DNA of 64,000 bases, from contig JAUXMY010000008.1 of assembly GCA_030683005.1 (NCBI GenBank), positions 1 through 64,000 of the forward strand, given 5' to 3'. The translations under genes were made by a program, and so were the position numbers. Of this stretch, positions 1-7,379 are shown piece by piece. Within the stretch, counting starts at the first letter, position 1; every line of letters starts with the position of its first letter. The DNA is from Caulobacter sp. GTDB taxonomy: Bacteria > Pseudomonadota > Alphaproteobacteria > Caulobacterales > Caulobacteraceae. The notes beneath the pieces were generated by a model. The model had not been told where the DNA came from and searched no databases. It saw nothing but the letters and a program-made list of their open reading frames with translations.

Positions 1-255
1 GACGTCATCGACCTGTCGGGCATCGACGCCAACAGCCTGTTGGGCGGCGACCAGGCCTTCAGCTTCGTGAGCAAGTTCACAAAGGTCGCCGGGCAGGCGG
101 TCGTCACCTTCGCCGGCGGGGTCACCACCGTCAGCCTCGACGTCGACGGCGACGGCAAGGCCGACCACCGCATCGCCATCACCGGCGATCACCGGGGGAC
201 GACCGACAACCTCTACACCGGCGGCGGCGACATCGACGGCGGCTGGGTGATGTAG
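1..255 (+). CDS. C-terminal end of an RTX/serralysin-type secreted protein (5' partial)
   Basis: The reading frame is open from base 1, so the gene begins outside the window; 84 residues and the stop are visible. The piece starts with [11 protein letters not shown], the usual core of the C-terminal domain of RTX proteins exported by type I secretion, and contains an Asp-rich [11 protein letters not shown] loop. It ends in GGWVM. Nearly the same tail ends the 1389-residue exoprotein encoded on the other strand at 50467-54636, so the missing part is probably a similar calcium-binding repeat protein. The tail is expected to carry the uncleaved secretion signal. A strong terminator follows at 298-327. 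Confidence 0.8.
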   Translation, partial: DVIDLSGIDANSLLGGDQAFSFVSKFTKVAGQAVVTFAGGVTTVSLDVDGDGKADHRIAITGDHRGTTDNLYTGGGDIDGGWVM

Positions 256-297
256 GGGGAGCGGGCACCCCCGCGAGCCTCACCGCAGATCAGACGG

Positions 298-327
298 CGG
301 CGCCGCGGTTCTCCGCGGCGCCGTTTT
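298..327 (+). terminator. Rho-independent terminator of the RTX gene
   Basis: An 11-bp perfect GC-rich stem (298-308 with 313-323) has a TTCT loop and is followed by TTTT at 324-327. It lies 43 bases after the stop of the partial RTX gene on the same strand. Confidence 0.8.
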
Positions 328-340
328 CCGTGAAGGGCGC

Positions 341-366
341 AAAGAAAAGGGGCGCCGAAGCGCCCC
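341..366 (-). terminator. Rho-independent terminator of the 37-residue membrane gene
   Basis: On the minus strand GGGGCGC-TTCG-GCGCCCC (366 down to 349) is followed by TTTTCTTT (348 down to 341). The UUCG tetraloop and T tract are typical of intrinsic terminators. It lies downstream of the small minus-strand gene at 431-544. Confidence 0.75.
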
Positions 367-381
367 CAGGTCTCGGCATGG

Positions 382-408
382 CCGCCTGCCCGTTGACAGG
401 GCAGGCGG
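382..408. repeat. 10-bp inverted repeat
   Basis: CCGCCTGCCC at 382-391 and GGGCAGGCGG at 399-408 are separated by 7 bases. No T tract follows on either side. On the minus strand it lies between the stop of the small membrane gene and that gene's terminator, so it would form a second hairpin in the 3' UTR. Confidence 0.6.
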
Positions 409-430
409 TTGGATCGAGCGAGAAACCTGA

Positions 431-544
431 TCAGAGGCCGACGAAGGCCACCGCGCCGGCAAGGGCAGCGCCCAACGACAGAAGAAACACCGCGGCGTAG
501 CGGTCGAGGAGACGCTCGAAGGCGACGAGGCTGGAAACCGACAT
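431..544 (-). CDS. 37-residue single-pass membrane miniprotein
   Basis: This short frame reads MSVSSLVAFERLLDRY and then a hydrophobic stretch from AAVFLLSLGAALAG to the end, which can make one membrane helix (about residues 17-36). An AAAGGA Shine-Dalgarno lies about 9 bases before the ATG, and a UUCG-loop intrinsic terminator follows the stop, so it has the signals of a complete single-gene unit. The charged amphipathic N terminus (ER..DR) before the helix is typical of small inner-membrane proteins. I do not recognise a family. No function is assigned. Confidence 0.6.
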   Translation of the reverse strand: MSVSSLVAFERLLDRYAAVFLLSLGAALAGAVAFVGL

Positions 545-632
545 GACACACATCCTTTAAGTTATGGACCCGTTCGCCGGGCCCCCCGTTATGTCCCCTC
601 GGGGAGGAGGGGCAGTCCGATCTGGACGATGC

Positions 633-651
633 TTAGATACCACCTATCTGA
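633..651. promoter_or_regulatory. Candidate operator of the TetR-family gene
   Basis: An inverted repeat TTAGATA-CCACC-TATCTGA has six of seven arm positions matching, in an AT-richer stretch 55 to 73 bases before the TetR-family start at 706. Position and size suit an autoregulatory operator; this is inferred. Confidence 0.4.
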
Positions 652-705
652 ACGGCGTCAAGATCAATCTTTACGTCGTTCGGATTCAGTTTTAGAGTGG
701 ACGCT

Positions 706-1341
706 ATGAGAGAAGCTGCAGCCGCCGAACCCAGGCCCTATCACCATGGCGATCTGCGCCGGGCGCTCGTCGAGGCCGCCCGTCGGATCCTTGAGAGCGA
801 AGGTCCCACGGCCCTGTCGCTGCGCGCCGTCGCGCGGGAGGCCGGGGTCAGTCCGGCAGCGCCCTATCATCACTTCAAGGACAAGGGCGAACTGCTCGAC
901 GCGGTCGCCCATGTGGGCTGGGACATGCTCGGCGAGTCGATGACCGGCGCCAAGCAGCGGGCCGCCGACCTGGGCTCGCTGATGACCGAGATCGGCGTCT
1001 CCTACGTGCAGTTCTCGCAGCAGCACCCGGCCCTCTATCGCGTGATGTACGACTGCTCGCGCGACAAGGACGAACTGCCCGAAGGCATGCAGGACAACGA
1101 GGACAGCGCCTACTGCCTGGTGCGCGAGACCTTCCGCAAGGTGGCCGGTCCCGAGGTCCCGATCGTCGATATCGAGCTGGCGACCATCGCCGCCTGGTGC
1201 GCCGCCCACGGCCTGGCCGAGATGAGCACCTTCAAGCAGTTCGACAGCCTGAAGATCGGTCTCGGCGGCGAGGAAGCCTTCCTACGCGGCGTGCTGGGCC
1301 ACCTGGGCATGTTCCAGGCGGGCAAGCCGGCCAGGATCTGA
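706..1341 (+). CDS. TetR/AcrR-family transcriptional regulator
   Basis: The 211-residue protein has an N-terminal helix-turn-helix of the TetR type (about residues 15-62: LVEAARRILESEG, LSLRAVAREAGVS, PYHHFKDKGELLDAV). The C-terminal part resembles the WHG/TetR_C_33 ligand-binding class. It probably represses by binding as a dimer and releases DNA on binding an unknown small ligand. A palindrome upstream could be its own operator. A GTG nine bases earlier (697) is an alternative start; ATG 706 is preferred because GTG 697 has no Shine-Dalgarno. The mini-gene upstream is divergent from it. The ligand and targets cannot be read from the sequence. Confidence 0.85.
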   Translation: MREAAAAEPRPYHHGDLRRALVEAARRILESEGPTALSLRAVAREAGVSPAAPYHHFKDKGELLDAVAHVGWDMLGESMTGAKQRAADLGSLMTEIGVSYVQFSQQHPALYRVMYDCSRDKDELPEGMQDNEDSAYCLVRETFRKVAGPEVPIVDIELATIAAWCAAHGLAEMSTFKQFDSLKIGLGGEEAFLRGVLGHLGMFQAGKPARI

Positions 1342-1409
1342 CCTCCCGGGGAACGGCGGCGGGTCCGGGCCGTTAGGTCTGGCGACCCGCAACCGTGAAG
1401 GCACGCCCC

Positions 1410-1832
1410 ATGCAGATCTCCGAAGTGATGACCGCCAGTCCGCTGGTCGCCAAACCCTCCGACACCGTCGCCGACGTGGCCCGCCGGATGAACGACATCG
1501 ATACCGGCGCCATCCCGGTGGTCGAGGACGGGCGCATCCTCGGCATCATCACCGACCGCGACATCGTGCTGCGCGTCGTTGGCGAACAGCGCAGCTTCGA
1601 CACCCGCGTCGACGAGGTCATGACCACCGAGGTCCAGACCTGCCGGGAGGACGCCTCGATCGCCGACGTGATCTTCCAGATGACCGACAAGCAGGTGCGC
1701 CGCATCCTGATCGTCGACGGCGGCGACCGCCTGACCGGCATCGTCTCGCTGGGCGACGTCGCGCAGGAGGCCTCCTCCCGCAAGGCCGGCGCCATCCTGG
1801 AAGACATCTCCGAGGCCCCCGCCAACAACTGA
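1410..1832 (+). CDS. CBS-domain pair protein
   Basis: The 140-residue protein consists of two CBS domains (about 5-60 and 70-128), with VADVARRMNDIDTGAIPVVEDGRILGIITDRDIVLR in short pieces typical of the family and a second copy ending in IVSLGDV. Stand-alone CBS pairs bind adenine nucleotides and act as energy or redox sensors of partner proteins. GAAGG eight bases before ATG 1410 supports this start over GTG 1395. No partner is evident; the next gene is gluQ, about 50 bases on. Confidence 0.85.
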   Translation: MQISEVMTASPLVAKPSDTVADVARRMNDIDTGAIPVVEDGRILGIITDRDIVLRVVGEQRSFDTRVDEVMTTEVQTCREDASIADVIFQMTDKQVRRILIVDGGDRLTGIVSLGDVAQEASSRKAGAILEDISEAPANN

Positions 1833-1880
1833 CGCGTCGAGCCTGATGCAAAGAGGCGCTCGCCGGTCTAGAGAGGATCG

Positions 1881-2738
1881 GTGAGCGCCTCCTTCATCAC
1901 CCGTTTCGCCCCCTCCCCCACGGGATACCTTCATCGCGGCCACGCCTTCTCGGCGCTGACCGCTTTCGAGGCCGCCCGGGCCGTGAACGGCCGCTTTATC
2001 CTCCGCATCGAGGACATCGACGCCACGCGCTGCAAACCCGAGTACGAGGCGGCGCTGCTGGACGACCTCGCCTGGCTGGGCATGACCTGGGAGGAGCCGG
2101 TGCGACGGCAGTCGGAGCACCTGGCTGACTACGAGGCGGCGATCGAATCGCTGCGCGCCCGGAACCTGGTCTACCGCTGCTTCCGCACCCGCAAGGACAT
2201 CGCCGAAGCCGCTGTCAGCGCGCCGCACGGCCCCGTCGAGGCCTTCCGCGGCGGCCCGCTTCATCCCAATGAGGAAGACCGCTTCCTGTCCGAGGGCCGC
2301 CCCTTCGCCTGGCGCCTGTCGCTGGAGGAGGCGCGCGAGGCGGTCGGCGCCTTCCAGAAGCTCAGCTTTCGCGAATGGGGCGAGGGGCCGAAAGGCGAAC
2401 GCGGCCGCATCGTCGCCCGCCCCGAACTGGCCGGCGACGTGGTGCTGGCCCGCAAGGATGTCGGCGTCGCCTACCATCTGGCCGTGGTGGTCGATGACGC
2501 CAGGCAGAAGATCACCCACGTCATCCGGGGCAACGACCTGTTCGAGGCCACCCATCCCCAGCGCCTGCTGCAGGCGCTGCTCGGGCTGCCGACCCCGGCC
2601 TACCGCCACCACCGTCTGCTGACCGATGCCGAGGGCCGGCGCTTCGCCAAGCGCGACAAGGCCCAGACCCTGCGCGAGATCCGCGCCTCGGGCGTAACAG
2701 CCCAGGCCCTGCGCGCCGAACTCGGCTTCCCGGGATGA
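1881..2738 (+). CDS. gluQ: Glutamyl-Q tRNA(Asp) synthetase
   Basis: The 285-residue protein is a truncated class I glutamyl-tRNA synthetase lacking the anticodon-binding domain. It carries FAPSPTGYLHRGHA (HIGH region, residues 9-22), LRIEDIDATR, and FAKRDKA (KMSKS equivalent, about 255-261). The family attaches glutamate to queuosine at position 34 of tRNA-Asp. GTG is the start. Its stop overlaps the start of the EamA transporter by ATGA, so the two are probably co-translated although their functions look unrelated. Confidence 0.92.
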   Translation: MSASFITRFAPSPTGYLHRGHAFSALTAFEAARAVNGRFILRIEDIDATRCKPEYEAALLDDLAWLGMTWEEPVRRQSEHLADYEAAIESLRARNLVYRCFRTRKDIAEAAVSAPHGPVEAFRGGPLHPNEEDRFLSEGRPFAWRLSLEEAREAVGAFQKLSFREWGEGPKGERGRIVARPELAGDVVLARKDVGVAYHLAVVVDDARQKITHVIRGNDLFEATHPQRLLQALLGLPTPAYRHHRLLTDAEGRRFAKRDKAQTLREIRASGVTAQALRAELGFPG

Positions 2739-3628
2739 GCGAGGGCGGCGCGCCGACCGCGAGCGGCCACCGCGCCCTGCCCTTCATCGCCCTGGTCGTC
2801 GGGGCCTGCGCCATAGGCTTCGCGCCGATCTTCGTGCGGATGACCGACACCGGACCGGCCGCCGCCGGCTTCTGGCGCCTGTTCCTGGCTCTGCCGGTGC
2901 TGGCGCTGATGGCGTTGCGCGATGGCAAGGGCGCGGCGACGCCGCCCGGCCGGATGATGCTGCTCGCCGGCCTGTTCTTCGCGCTGGACCTGTCGTTCTG
3001 GCACTACGGCGTCAAGCTGACCTCGGTGGCCAACGCCACGGTGCTGACCAACCTCTCGCCGGTGGTGGTCACCACGGTGGCCTGGTTCCTGTTCAGGGAG
3101 CGACCGGCGCGGATCTTCATCGCCGGCCTGACCGTCGCGCTGGTCGGGGCGGGGATCATGGCCGGCGGCGCCGACGCCAGCCAGGCGATCAACGCGCCGC
3201 TGGGCGATGTGCTCTCGCTGGCCACAGCGCTCTGGTACGCCTTCTACTTCATCGCCATGCGTTCGGCGCGGCAGGGGGCGGGCGCGTCACGGGCCATGTT
3301 CTGGTCGACGGCGGTCTCCACCCCGATCCTGCTTGGCGTTGCCCTGGCGTTCGGCGAGCAGATCATGCCGGGCAGCGGGGCCGGCTGGTTGGCCTGCATC
3401 GGCCTGGCCGTGGTCCATATCGCCGGCCAGGGCTCGATCGCCTGGGCGCTGGGTCGCCTGCCCGCCTCGACGGCTTCGGTGGTTGTGCTGGCCCAGCCCG
3501 TCGTCGCGGCGGTCGCGGGCTGGATCCTGTTCTCCGAGATCCTGACGCCGCTGCAGATGCTCGGCGGGGTGCTGACTCTGGCCGGGGTGGTGATCGCCCA
3601 GCGGGCGCCGGTTCAGCGCGCCGCATAG
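2735..3628 (+). CDS. EamA/DMT-family transporter
   Basis: The 297-residue protein has about ten hydrophobic helices arranged as two EamA repeats: ACAIGFAPIFVRMTDTGPAAA opens the first, and GDVLSLATALWYAFYFIAMR opens the second. Members of this drug/metabolite superfamily export or exchange small metabolites across the inner membrane. The substrate cannot be predicted. It overlaps gluQ by four bases (ATGA). No clear terminator follows before the toxin-antitoxin pair. Confidence 0.88.
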   Translation: MSEGGAPTASGHRALPFIALVVGACAIGFAPIFVRMTDTGPAAAGFWRLFLALPVLALMALRDGKGAATPPGRMMLLAGLFFALDLSFWHYGVKLTSVANATVLTNLSPVVVTTVAWFLFRERPARIFIAGLTVALVGAGIMAGGADASQAINAPLGDVLSLATALWYAFYFIAMRSARQGAGASRAMFWSTAVSTPILLGVALAFGEQIMPGSGAGWLACIGLAVVHIAGQGSIAWALGRLPASTASVVVLAQPVVAAVAGWILFSEILTPLQMLGGVLTLAGVVIAQRAPVQRAA

Positions 3629-3662
3629 CCGGGTGTGGCCTTATACGCCGGTTTCCTGTACT

Positions 3663-3689
3663 CATGGCGCAAATGGAGATTGCGCCATG
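3663..3689 (+). promoter_or_regulatory. Palindrome overlapping the antitoxin start codon
   Basis: CATGGCGCAA (3663-3672) and TTGCGCCATG (3680-3689) are perfect 10-base inverted repeats with a 7-base spacer. The spacer carries the GGAGA Shine-Dalgarno and the right arm contains the ATG of the AbrB-type antitoxin. It could be the operator bound by the antitoxin or an RNA hairpin masking the start codon. Confidence 0.6.
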
Positions 3690-3932
3690 AATGCGTATCG
3701 AGGGCGTGTAACAGAATCCGGGCGGCTCAGTTTACCCGCGGACCTGCGCAGATCCGTAGGCTTGGAGAACGGTGGCGACGTCGTGATCGAGCTTGATGGT
3801 CAGACCATCAGGGTTCGCACGGTCGCCGAAGTGGTGGCCGACACCCAAGCTTTCGCCAAGAAGCTCTTCGCCGGAAAGTCCGTCAGCAGTGACGACTTCC
3901 TCGCTTTCCGCAAGGCAGACTCCGGCGAATGA
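3687..3932 (+). CDS. AbrB/SpoVT-type antitoxin
   Basis: The 81-residue protein has a swapped-hairpin AbrB domain in residues 1-45 (RGRVTESGRLSLPADLRRSVGL, then GDVVIELDGQTIRVRT). The C-terminal tail VVADTQAFAKKLFAGKS would wrap the toxin. It precedes a PIN-domain toxin with an ATGA overlap, the usual antitoxin-first order. The ATG at 3687 has GGAG eight bases upstream and sits in a perfect palindrome, as expected for autoregulation by the AbrB domain. Confidence 0.85.
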   Translation: MNAYRGRVTESGRLSLPADLRRSVGLENGGDVVIELDGQTIRVRTVAEVVADTQAFAKKLFAGKSVSSDDFLAFRKADSGE

Positions 3933-4318
3933 CAAGCGTGGTGCTCGACGCTTCGGCATTCATAGCGTTGCTCGCTGACGAACCCGGCGCTGACGCCGTC
4001 AGTGCTGTGATCGCGGAGGCCGCGATGTGCACAGTGAACCTCTGCGAGGTTGTGGCCTATGCCGCGAAGCGCGGTGCAACCCAGGAAGATGCCCGTCAGT
4101 TGATCGACCCGTCCCCGTTCGCGCGCATTCCGTTCGACGATGACCTCGCCTTTCGCGCCGGACTCATGCTGCCTGTCACAAAGTCCGCCGGCCTCTCCCT
4201 CGGCGACCGCGCCTGTATCGCCTTGGCGATCAGGTTGAAAGCGCCGGCGATGACCACGGACCGAAGCTGGACGAAGATTGCCGCCGCTGTGGGCGTAGAA
4301 GTCCACCTGATCCGCTGA
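3929..4318 (+). CDS. VapC-type PIN-domain toxin
   Basis: The 129-residue PIN domain shows the acidic Mg-binding residues D7 (VVLDASAFIALL), E40 (NLCEVVAYA), D93 (SLGDRACIALA) and D111 (MTTDRSW). Proteins of this family are endoribonucleases, often cutting tRNA or rRNA. It overlaps its antitoxin by four bases. All catalytic acids are present, so it is likely to be active. The convergent GNAT gene begins immediately at 4319 with no visible terminator. Confidence 0.88.
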   Translation: MTSVVLDASAFIALLADEPGADAVSAVIAEAAMCTVNLCEVVAYAAKRGATQEDARQLIDPSPFARIPFDDDLAFRAGLMLPVTKSAGLSLGDRACIALAIRLKAPAMTTDRSWTKIAAAVGVEVHLIR

Positions 4319-5053
4319 TCAGCGGGCCCAGTAGCGGTACCGATAGGCCGTCGTGAAACCGAGCGTTTCATAGAGCGCCACGGCGGTGTCGTTCTCCGCC
4401 TCGACCTGCAGGTAGCTGCGACGCGCACCCCGCTCGTCCGCGAAACCCAGCAGGGCCGACACGATCCGCGCCGCCAACCCCTGCCGGCGGTAGTCCGGCA
4501 AGGTACGCATCACCGAGACCCCGGCCCATTCGCCGTCCACGGCCACCGCACCCACCGCCACGGCCCGGCCCTCAGCCTCGATCCGCGCGAACCGCACCGG
4601 CTGGGCGATGCGGCGCAGGGTGGCCAGTCGCTCCTCCGCGTCGGCCATGTCGCGGTACAGGGTCTCGAACAGCACGCTCTGGAACACCTCGCCCGGCGAG
4701 TCCTCCAGCAGCACGCCGTCGTTCGCGCCGCCGACCGGGCCGACCATCACCTTCGTCTCGGTGTTGGGCGAAAAGCCGCCCGCGCGCAGGAAGGCCTCGA
4801 CGTCTCCCGCGTGCGGCGCGCCGTCGACGGTCTTGAACTTCGTCGGCAGGCCAAAGCCCGCGTACCAGGACTCCACCCAGACCAGAGCCTCGTCCAGCGG
4901 CCGGTCCGGGGCCTCAAGCGCCCAGCAGGTGTTGGCCCGGCCGGTATGCCCGGTCGAGGCGTTCAGCCGCCAGCCGCCCAGCCGCGCCATATGCAACGCC
5001 GGCCAGGCCCGGGCGGAGACGTCTTCGAGGGCAAGAAGGTCGGCCGGGCTCAT
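4319..5053 (-). CDS. GNAT-family N-acetyltransferase
   Basis: The 244-residue protein has its GNAT core in the C-terminal half: the acetyl-CoA loop RRQGLAARIV (about 189-198), then LQVEAENDTAVALYETLGF, the classic last strand and helix. The N-terminal half (GGWRLNASTGHTGRANTCW) resembles acetyltransferases with two tandem GNAT folds. The substrate is unknown. It overlaps the upstream TlpA-like gene by ATGA, so the two form one minus-strand operon. Confidence 0.85.
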   Translation of the reverse strand: MSPADLLALEDVSARAWPALHMARLGGWRLNASTGHTGRANTCWALEAPDRPLDEALVWVESWYAGFGLPTKFKTVDGAPHAGDVEAFLRAGGFSPNTETKVMVGPVGGANDGVLLEDSPGEVFQSVLFETLYRDMADAEERLATLRRIAQPVRFARIEAEGRAVAVGAVAVDGEWAGVSVMRTLPDYRRQGLAARIVSALLGFADERGARRSYLQVEAENDTAVALYETLGFTTAYRYRYWAR

Positions 5054-5664
5054 TCCGCCAGCAGCCGCTCGATCAGCTCACGGGCTTCCTTGCCGTTCCA
5101 GTCGGCGTCGCCGGCCAGGCGGGCCCGCTCGACGCCGGTCTTGTCGTAGATGATGGTGGTCGGAAAGCCCGCCGCGCGGGGCTCCAGCCCGAAGGCCAGC
5201 TTGTAGCCCGGGTCGCGGTAGAGCTTCAGCGGGCTGTTCTTGCCGATGAAGGCGACGGCCAGGTTCAGGTCCTCCTCACGGTCGACGCTGACCGGCGCCA
5301 CGACCAGCGGCTGGGTCTGGTAGGCGGCCTGCAGCGCCGCCAGGGTCGGCATCTCGATCTTGCAGGGCGCGCACCAGGTCGCCCACAGGTTCACCACCAG
5401 CACCTTGCCCTTGAAGTCGGCGACCGAGACTGATCTGCCGTCCGGATCGAGGAAGGTCTGGGCCGGCGCCGCGCGGCCGGGGAGCGACACCTCGAGCTTG
5501 GCCAGCTCGCCGCGCTTCAGATCGCGCAGATCGGCCGACTCCTTGGGTTTGAACGAACTGGCGACGATGACGTATAGAACCGCCGCCGCGCCGATCAGGG
5601 CGAGGCCCCGGATGGCCCATTTCAACAGGTCGGGCCCGGGTTTGGCCGGCTGGACTTCGCTCAT
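5050..5664 (-). CDS. TlpA-family membrane-anchored thiol-disulfide reductase
   Basis: The 204-residue protein has an N-terminal membrane anchor (about 15-36) and a periplasmic thioredoxin fold with WCAPC at 97-101. [17 protein letters not shown] and [13 protein letters not shown] (cis-Pro) match the TlpA/ResA family, which reduces disulfides in apocytochromes or copper-site proteins. ATG 5664 is chosen because the protein before it would be an antisense shadow of argH. Its start codon directly abuts that of the divergent argH. Confidence 0.9.
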   Translation of the reverse strand: MSEVQPAKPGPDLLKWAIRGLALIGAAAVLYVIVASSFKPKESADLRDLKRGELAKLEVSLPGRAAPAQTFLDPDGRSVSVADFKGKVLVVNLWATWCAPCKIEMPTLAALQAAYQTQPLVVAPVSVDREEDLNLAVAFIGKNSPLKLYRDPGYKLAFGLEPRAAGFPTTIIYDKTGVERARLAGDADWNGKEARELIERLLAE

Positions 5665-7080
5665 ATGACTGACAATCCCTCCGAGACGACCAAGCCCTCC
5701 GGAGAGGGCCAGGCCATGTGGGGCGGACGGTTCTCGGCGCGCCCCAGCGACCTTATGCAGGCGATCAACGTCTCGATCGGCTTCGACAAACGCCTCTGGG
5801 CGCAGGACATCGCCGGCTCGAAGGCCCACGCCGCCATGCTGGCGAAGGCCGGGGTCATATCTAGCGAGGATGAGGCGCAAATCCAGCGCGGACTGGACGC
5901 CATCCGCGGCGAGATCGAAGCCGGCGCCTTCCCGTTCCGCGAGGAGTTCGAGGACATCCACATGAACGTGGAGGCCCGGCTGCGGGAGCTGATCGGCCCG
6001 GTGGCCGGCCGGCTGCACACGGCGCGGTCGCGCAATGACCAGATCGCCCTCGATTTCCGGCTGTGGGTCCGCGAGGCGACCGAGCGCTCGGCGGCCCAGA
6101 TCAACGGCCTGATCGCCGCGCTGCTGGACAAGGCCGAGGCCCACGCCGATGCGCTGATGCCGGGCTTCACCCATCTGCAGCCGGCCCAGCCGGTGACCTT
6201 TGGCCACCATCTGATGGCCTATGTCGAGATGTTCGGCCGCGACGCCTCGCGGTTCCGCGACGCCCGCACCCGCATGAACGAGTGCCCGCTGGGCGCCGCC
6301 GCCCTGGCCGGCAGCCCCTTCCCCATCGACCGTGAGATGACGGCCAGGGCCCTGGGCTTCGACCGGCCGACGGCCAACTCGCTGGACAGCGTCTCCTCCC
6401 GCGACTTCGCGCTGGAGGCCCTGTCGTCGGCGACCATCTGCGCCACCCACCTCTCCCGCCTCGCCGAGGAGATCGTGCTGTGGATGACGCCGCAGTTCGG
6501 CTTCATCAGGCTGAGCGACGCCTTCACCACCGGCAGCTCGATCATGCCGCAGAAGAAGAACCCCGACGCCGCCGAGCTGATCCGGGCCAAGGTCGGGCGG
6601 ATCCTGGGCTCGCTGACCACCCTGACCGTGGTCATGAAGGGCCTGCCGCTCGCCTATTCCAAGGACATGCAGGAGGACAAGGTCCCGACATTCGAGGCCT
6701 TCGACGCGCTTGAGCTGGCGCTGCTGGCCATGACCGGCATGGTCCGCGACCTGGAGCCCAATACCGAGCGCATGGCCGCCGCCGCCGGGGCCGGCTTTTC
6801 CACCGCCACGGACCTTGCCGACTGGCTGGTGCGCGAGCTCGACCTGCCGTTCCGCGACGCCCACCACGTCACCGGCGCGGCGGTGAAGCGGGCCGAGCAG
6901 CTCGGCGTCGATCTGGCCGATCTGCCGCTGGCCGAACTGCAGGCGCTCAACCAGGGCATCGGCGAGGACGTTTTCAAGGTTCTGACCCCTGCCGCTTCGG
7001 CCGCAAGCCGCGTAAGCTGGGGCGGTACGGCGCCCGATCAGGTTCGGGCCCAGGTCGCGCGTTGGAAGGACTCCCTGTGA
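5665..7080 (+). CDS. argH: Argininosuccinate lyase
   Basis: The 471-residue enzyme cleaves argininosuccinate to arginine and fumarate, the last step of arginine synthesis. It shows [14 protein letters not shown] near the N terminus, [24 protein letters not shown]-like [10 protein letters not shown], and the family signature [12 protein letters not shown] (about 291-302). ATG 5665 touches the divergent start of the TlpA gene; a second candidate is the ATG at 5716 before WGGRF. The lipoprotein gene starts inside its stop codon (TGATG), and lysA follows, so the three form an operon. Confidence 0.95.
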   Translation: MTDNPSETTKPSGEGQAMWGGRFSARPSDLMQAINVSIGFDKRLWAQDIAGSKAHAAMLAKAGVISSEDEAQIQRGLDAIRGEIEAGAFPFREEFEDIHMNVEARLRELIGPVAGRLHTARSRNDQIALDFRLWVREATERSAAQINGLIAALLDKAEAHADALMPGFTHLQPAQPVTFGHHLMAYVEMFGRDASRFRDARTRMNECPLGAAALAGSPFPIDREMTARALGFDRPTANSLDSVSSRDFALEALSSATICATHLSRLAEEIVLWMTPQFGFIRLSDAFTTGSSIMPQKKNPDAAELIRAKVGRILGSLTTLTVVMKGLPLAYSKDMQEDKVPTFEAFDALELALLAMTGMVRDLEPNTERMAAAAGAGFSTATDLADWLVRELDLPFRDAHHVTGAAVKRAEQLGVDLADLPLAELQALNQGIGEDVFKVLTPAASAASRVSWGGTAPDQVRAQVARWKDSL

Positions 7081-7361
7081 TGAAGGCTTCCCGTCTCATT
7101 CCGCTGTCGCTCATGCTGGCGGGCCTCGCCCTGGCCGGCTGCGGCTCACTCGGCGAGCTGGAGGCTCCGCAGGACCCCGCCAAGCGCGCGGCTCTGGAGG
7201 CCGAGCGCCGCGCCATGGTCGGCCGCGCCAATCGTCCCTCCGATCCGCGCTCGGACGAGGAACTGGCCGATCCGGCCACCAGTCGCGGCAACACCCGCGA
7301 GTCCCCGATCGGCGGCGGACCGTCCGATCCCTTCGCGGGCCCCGGCTCCGACCCCCGCTAG
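7080..7361 (+). CDS. Small LptM-like lipoprotein
   Basis: The 93-residue protein has a lipoprotein signal peptide with lipobox LALAGC (Cys21), followed by GSLGELEAP and a long, polar, Pro/Gly/Asp-rich tail. A short lipoprotein between argH and lysA (or before dapF) is a conserved arrangement in proteobacteria; the CG..G.L..P pattern after the lipid-anchored Cys resembles LptM (YifL), which assists assembly of the LptDE lipopolysaccharide translocon. That assignment is inference. It overlaps argH by one base. Confidence 0.75.
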   Translation: MKASRLIPLSLMLAGLALAGCGSLGELEAPQDPAKRAALEAERRAMVGRANRPSDPRSDEELADPATSRGNTRESPIGGGPSDPFAGPGSDPR

Positions 7362-7379
7362 ACCAGACTTGAGACCAGC

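Noticed and set aside
5665-6867. Minus-strand N-terminal extension of the TlpA frame over argH
   Set aside because: The extra 400 residues are Gly/Arg/His-rich antisense of argH with no family sense; the TlpA homology starts right after ATG 5664.
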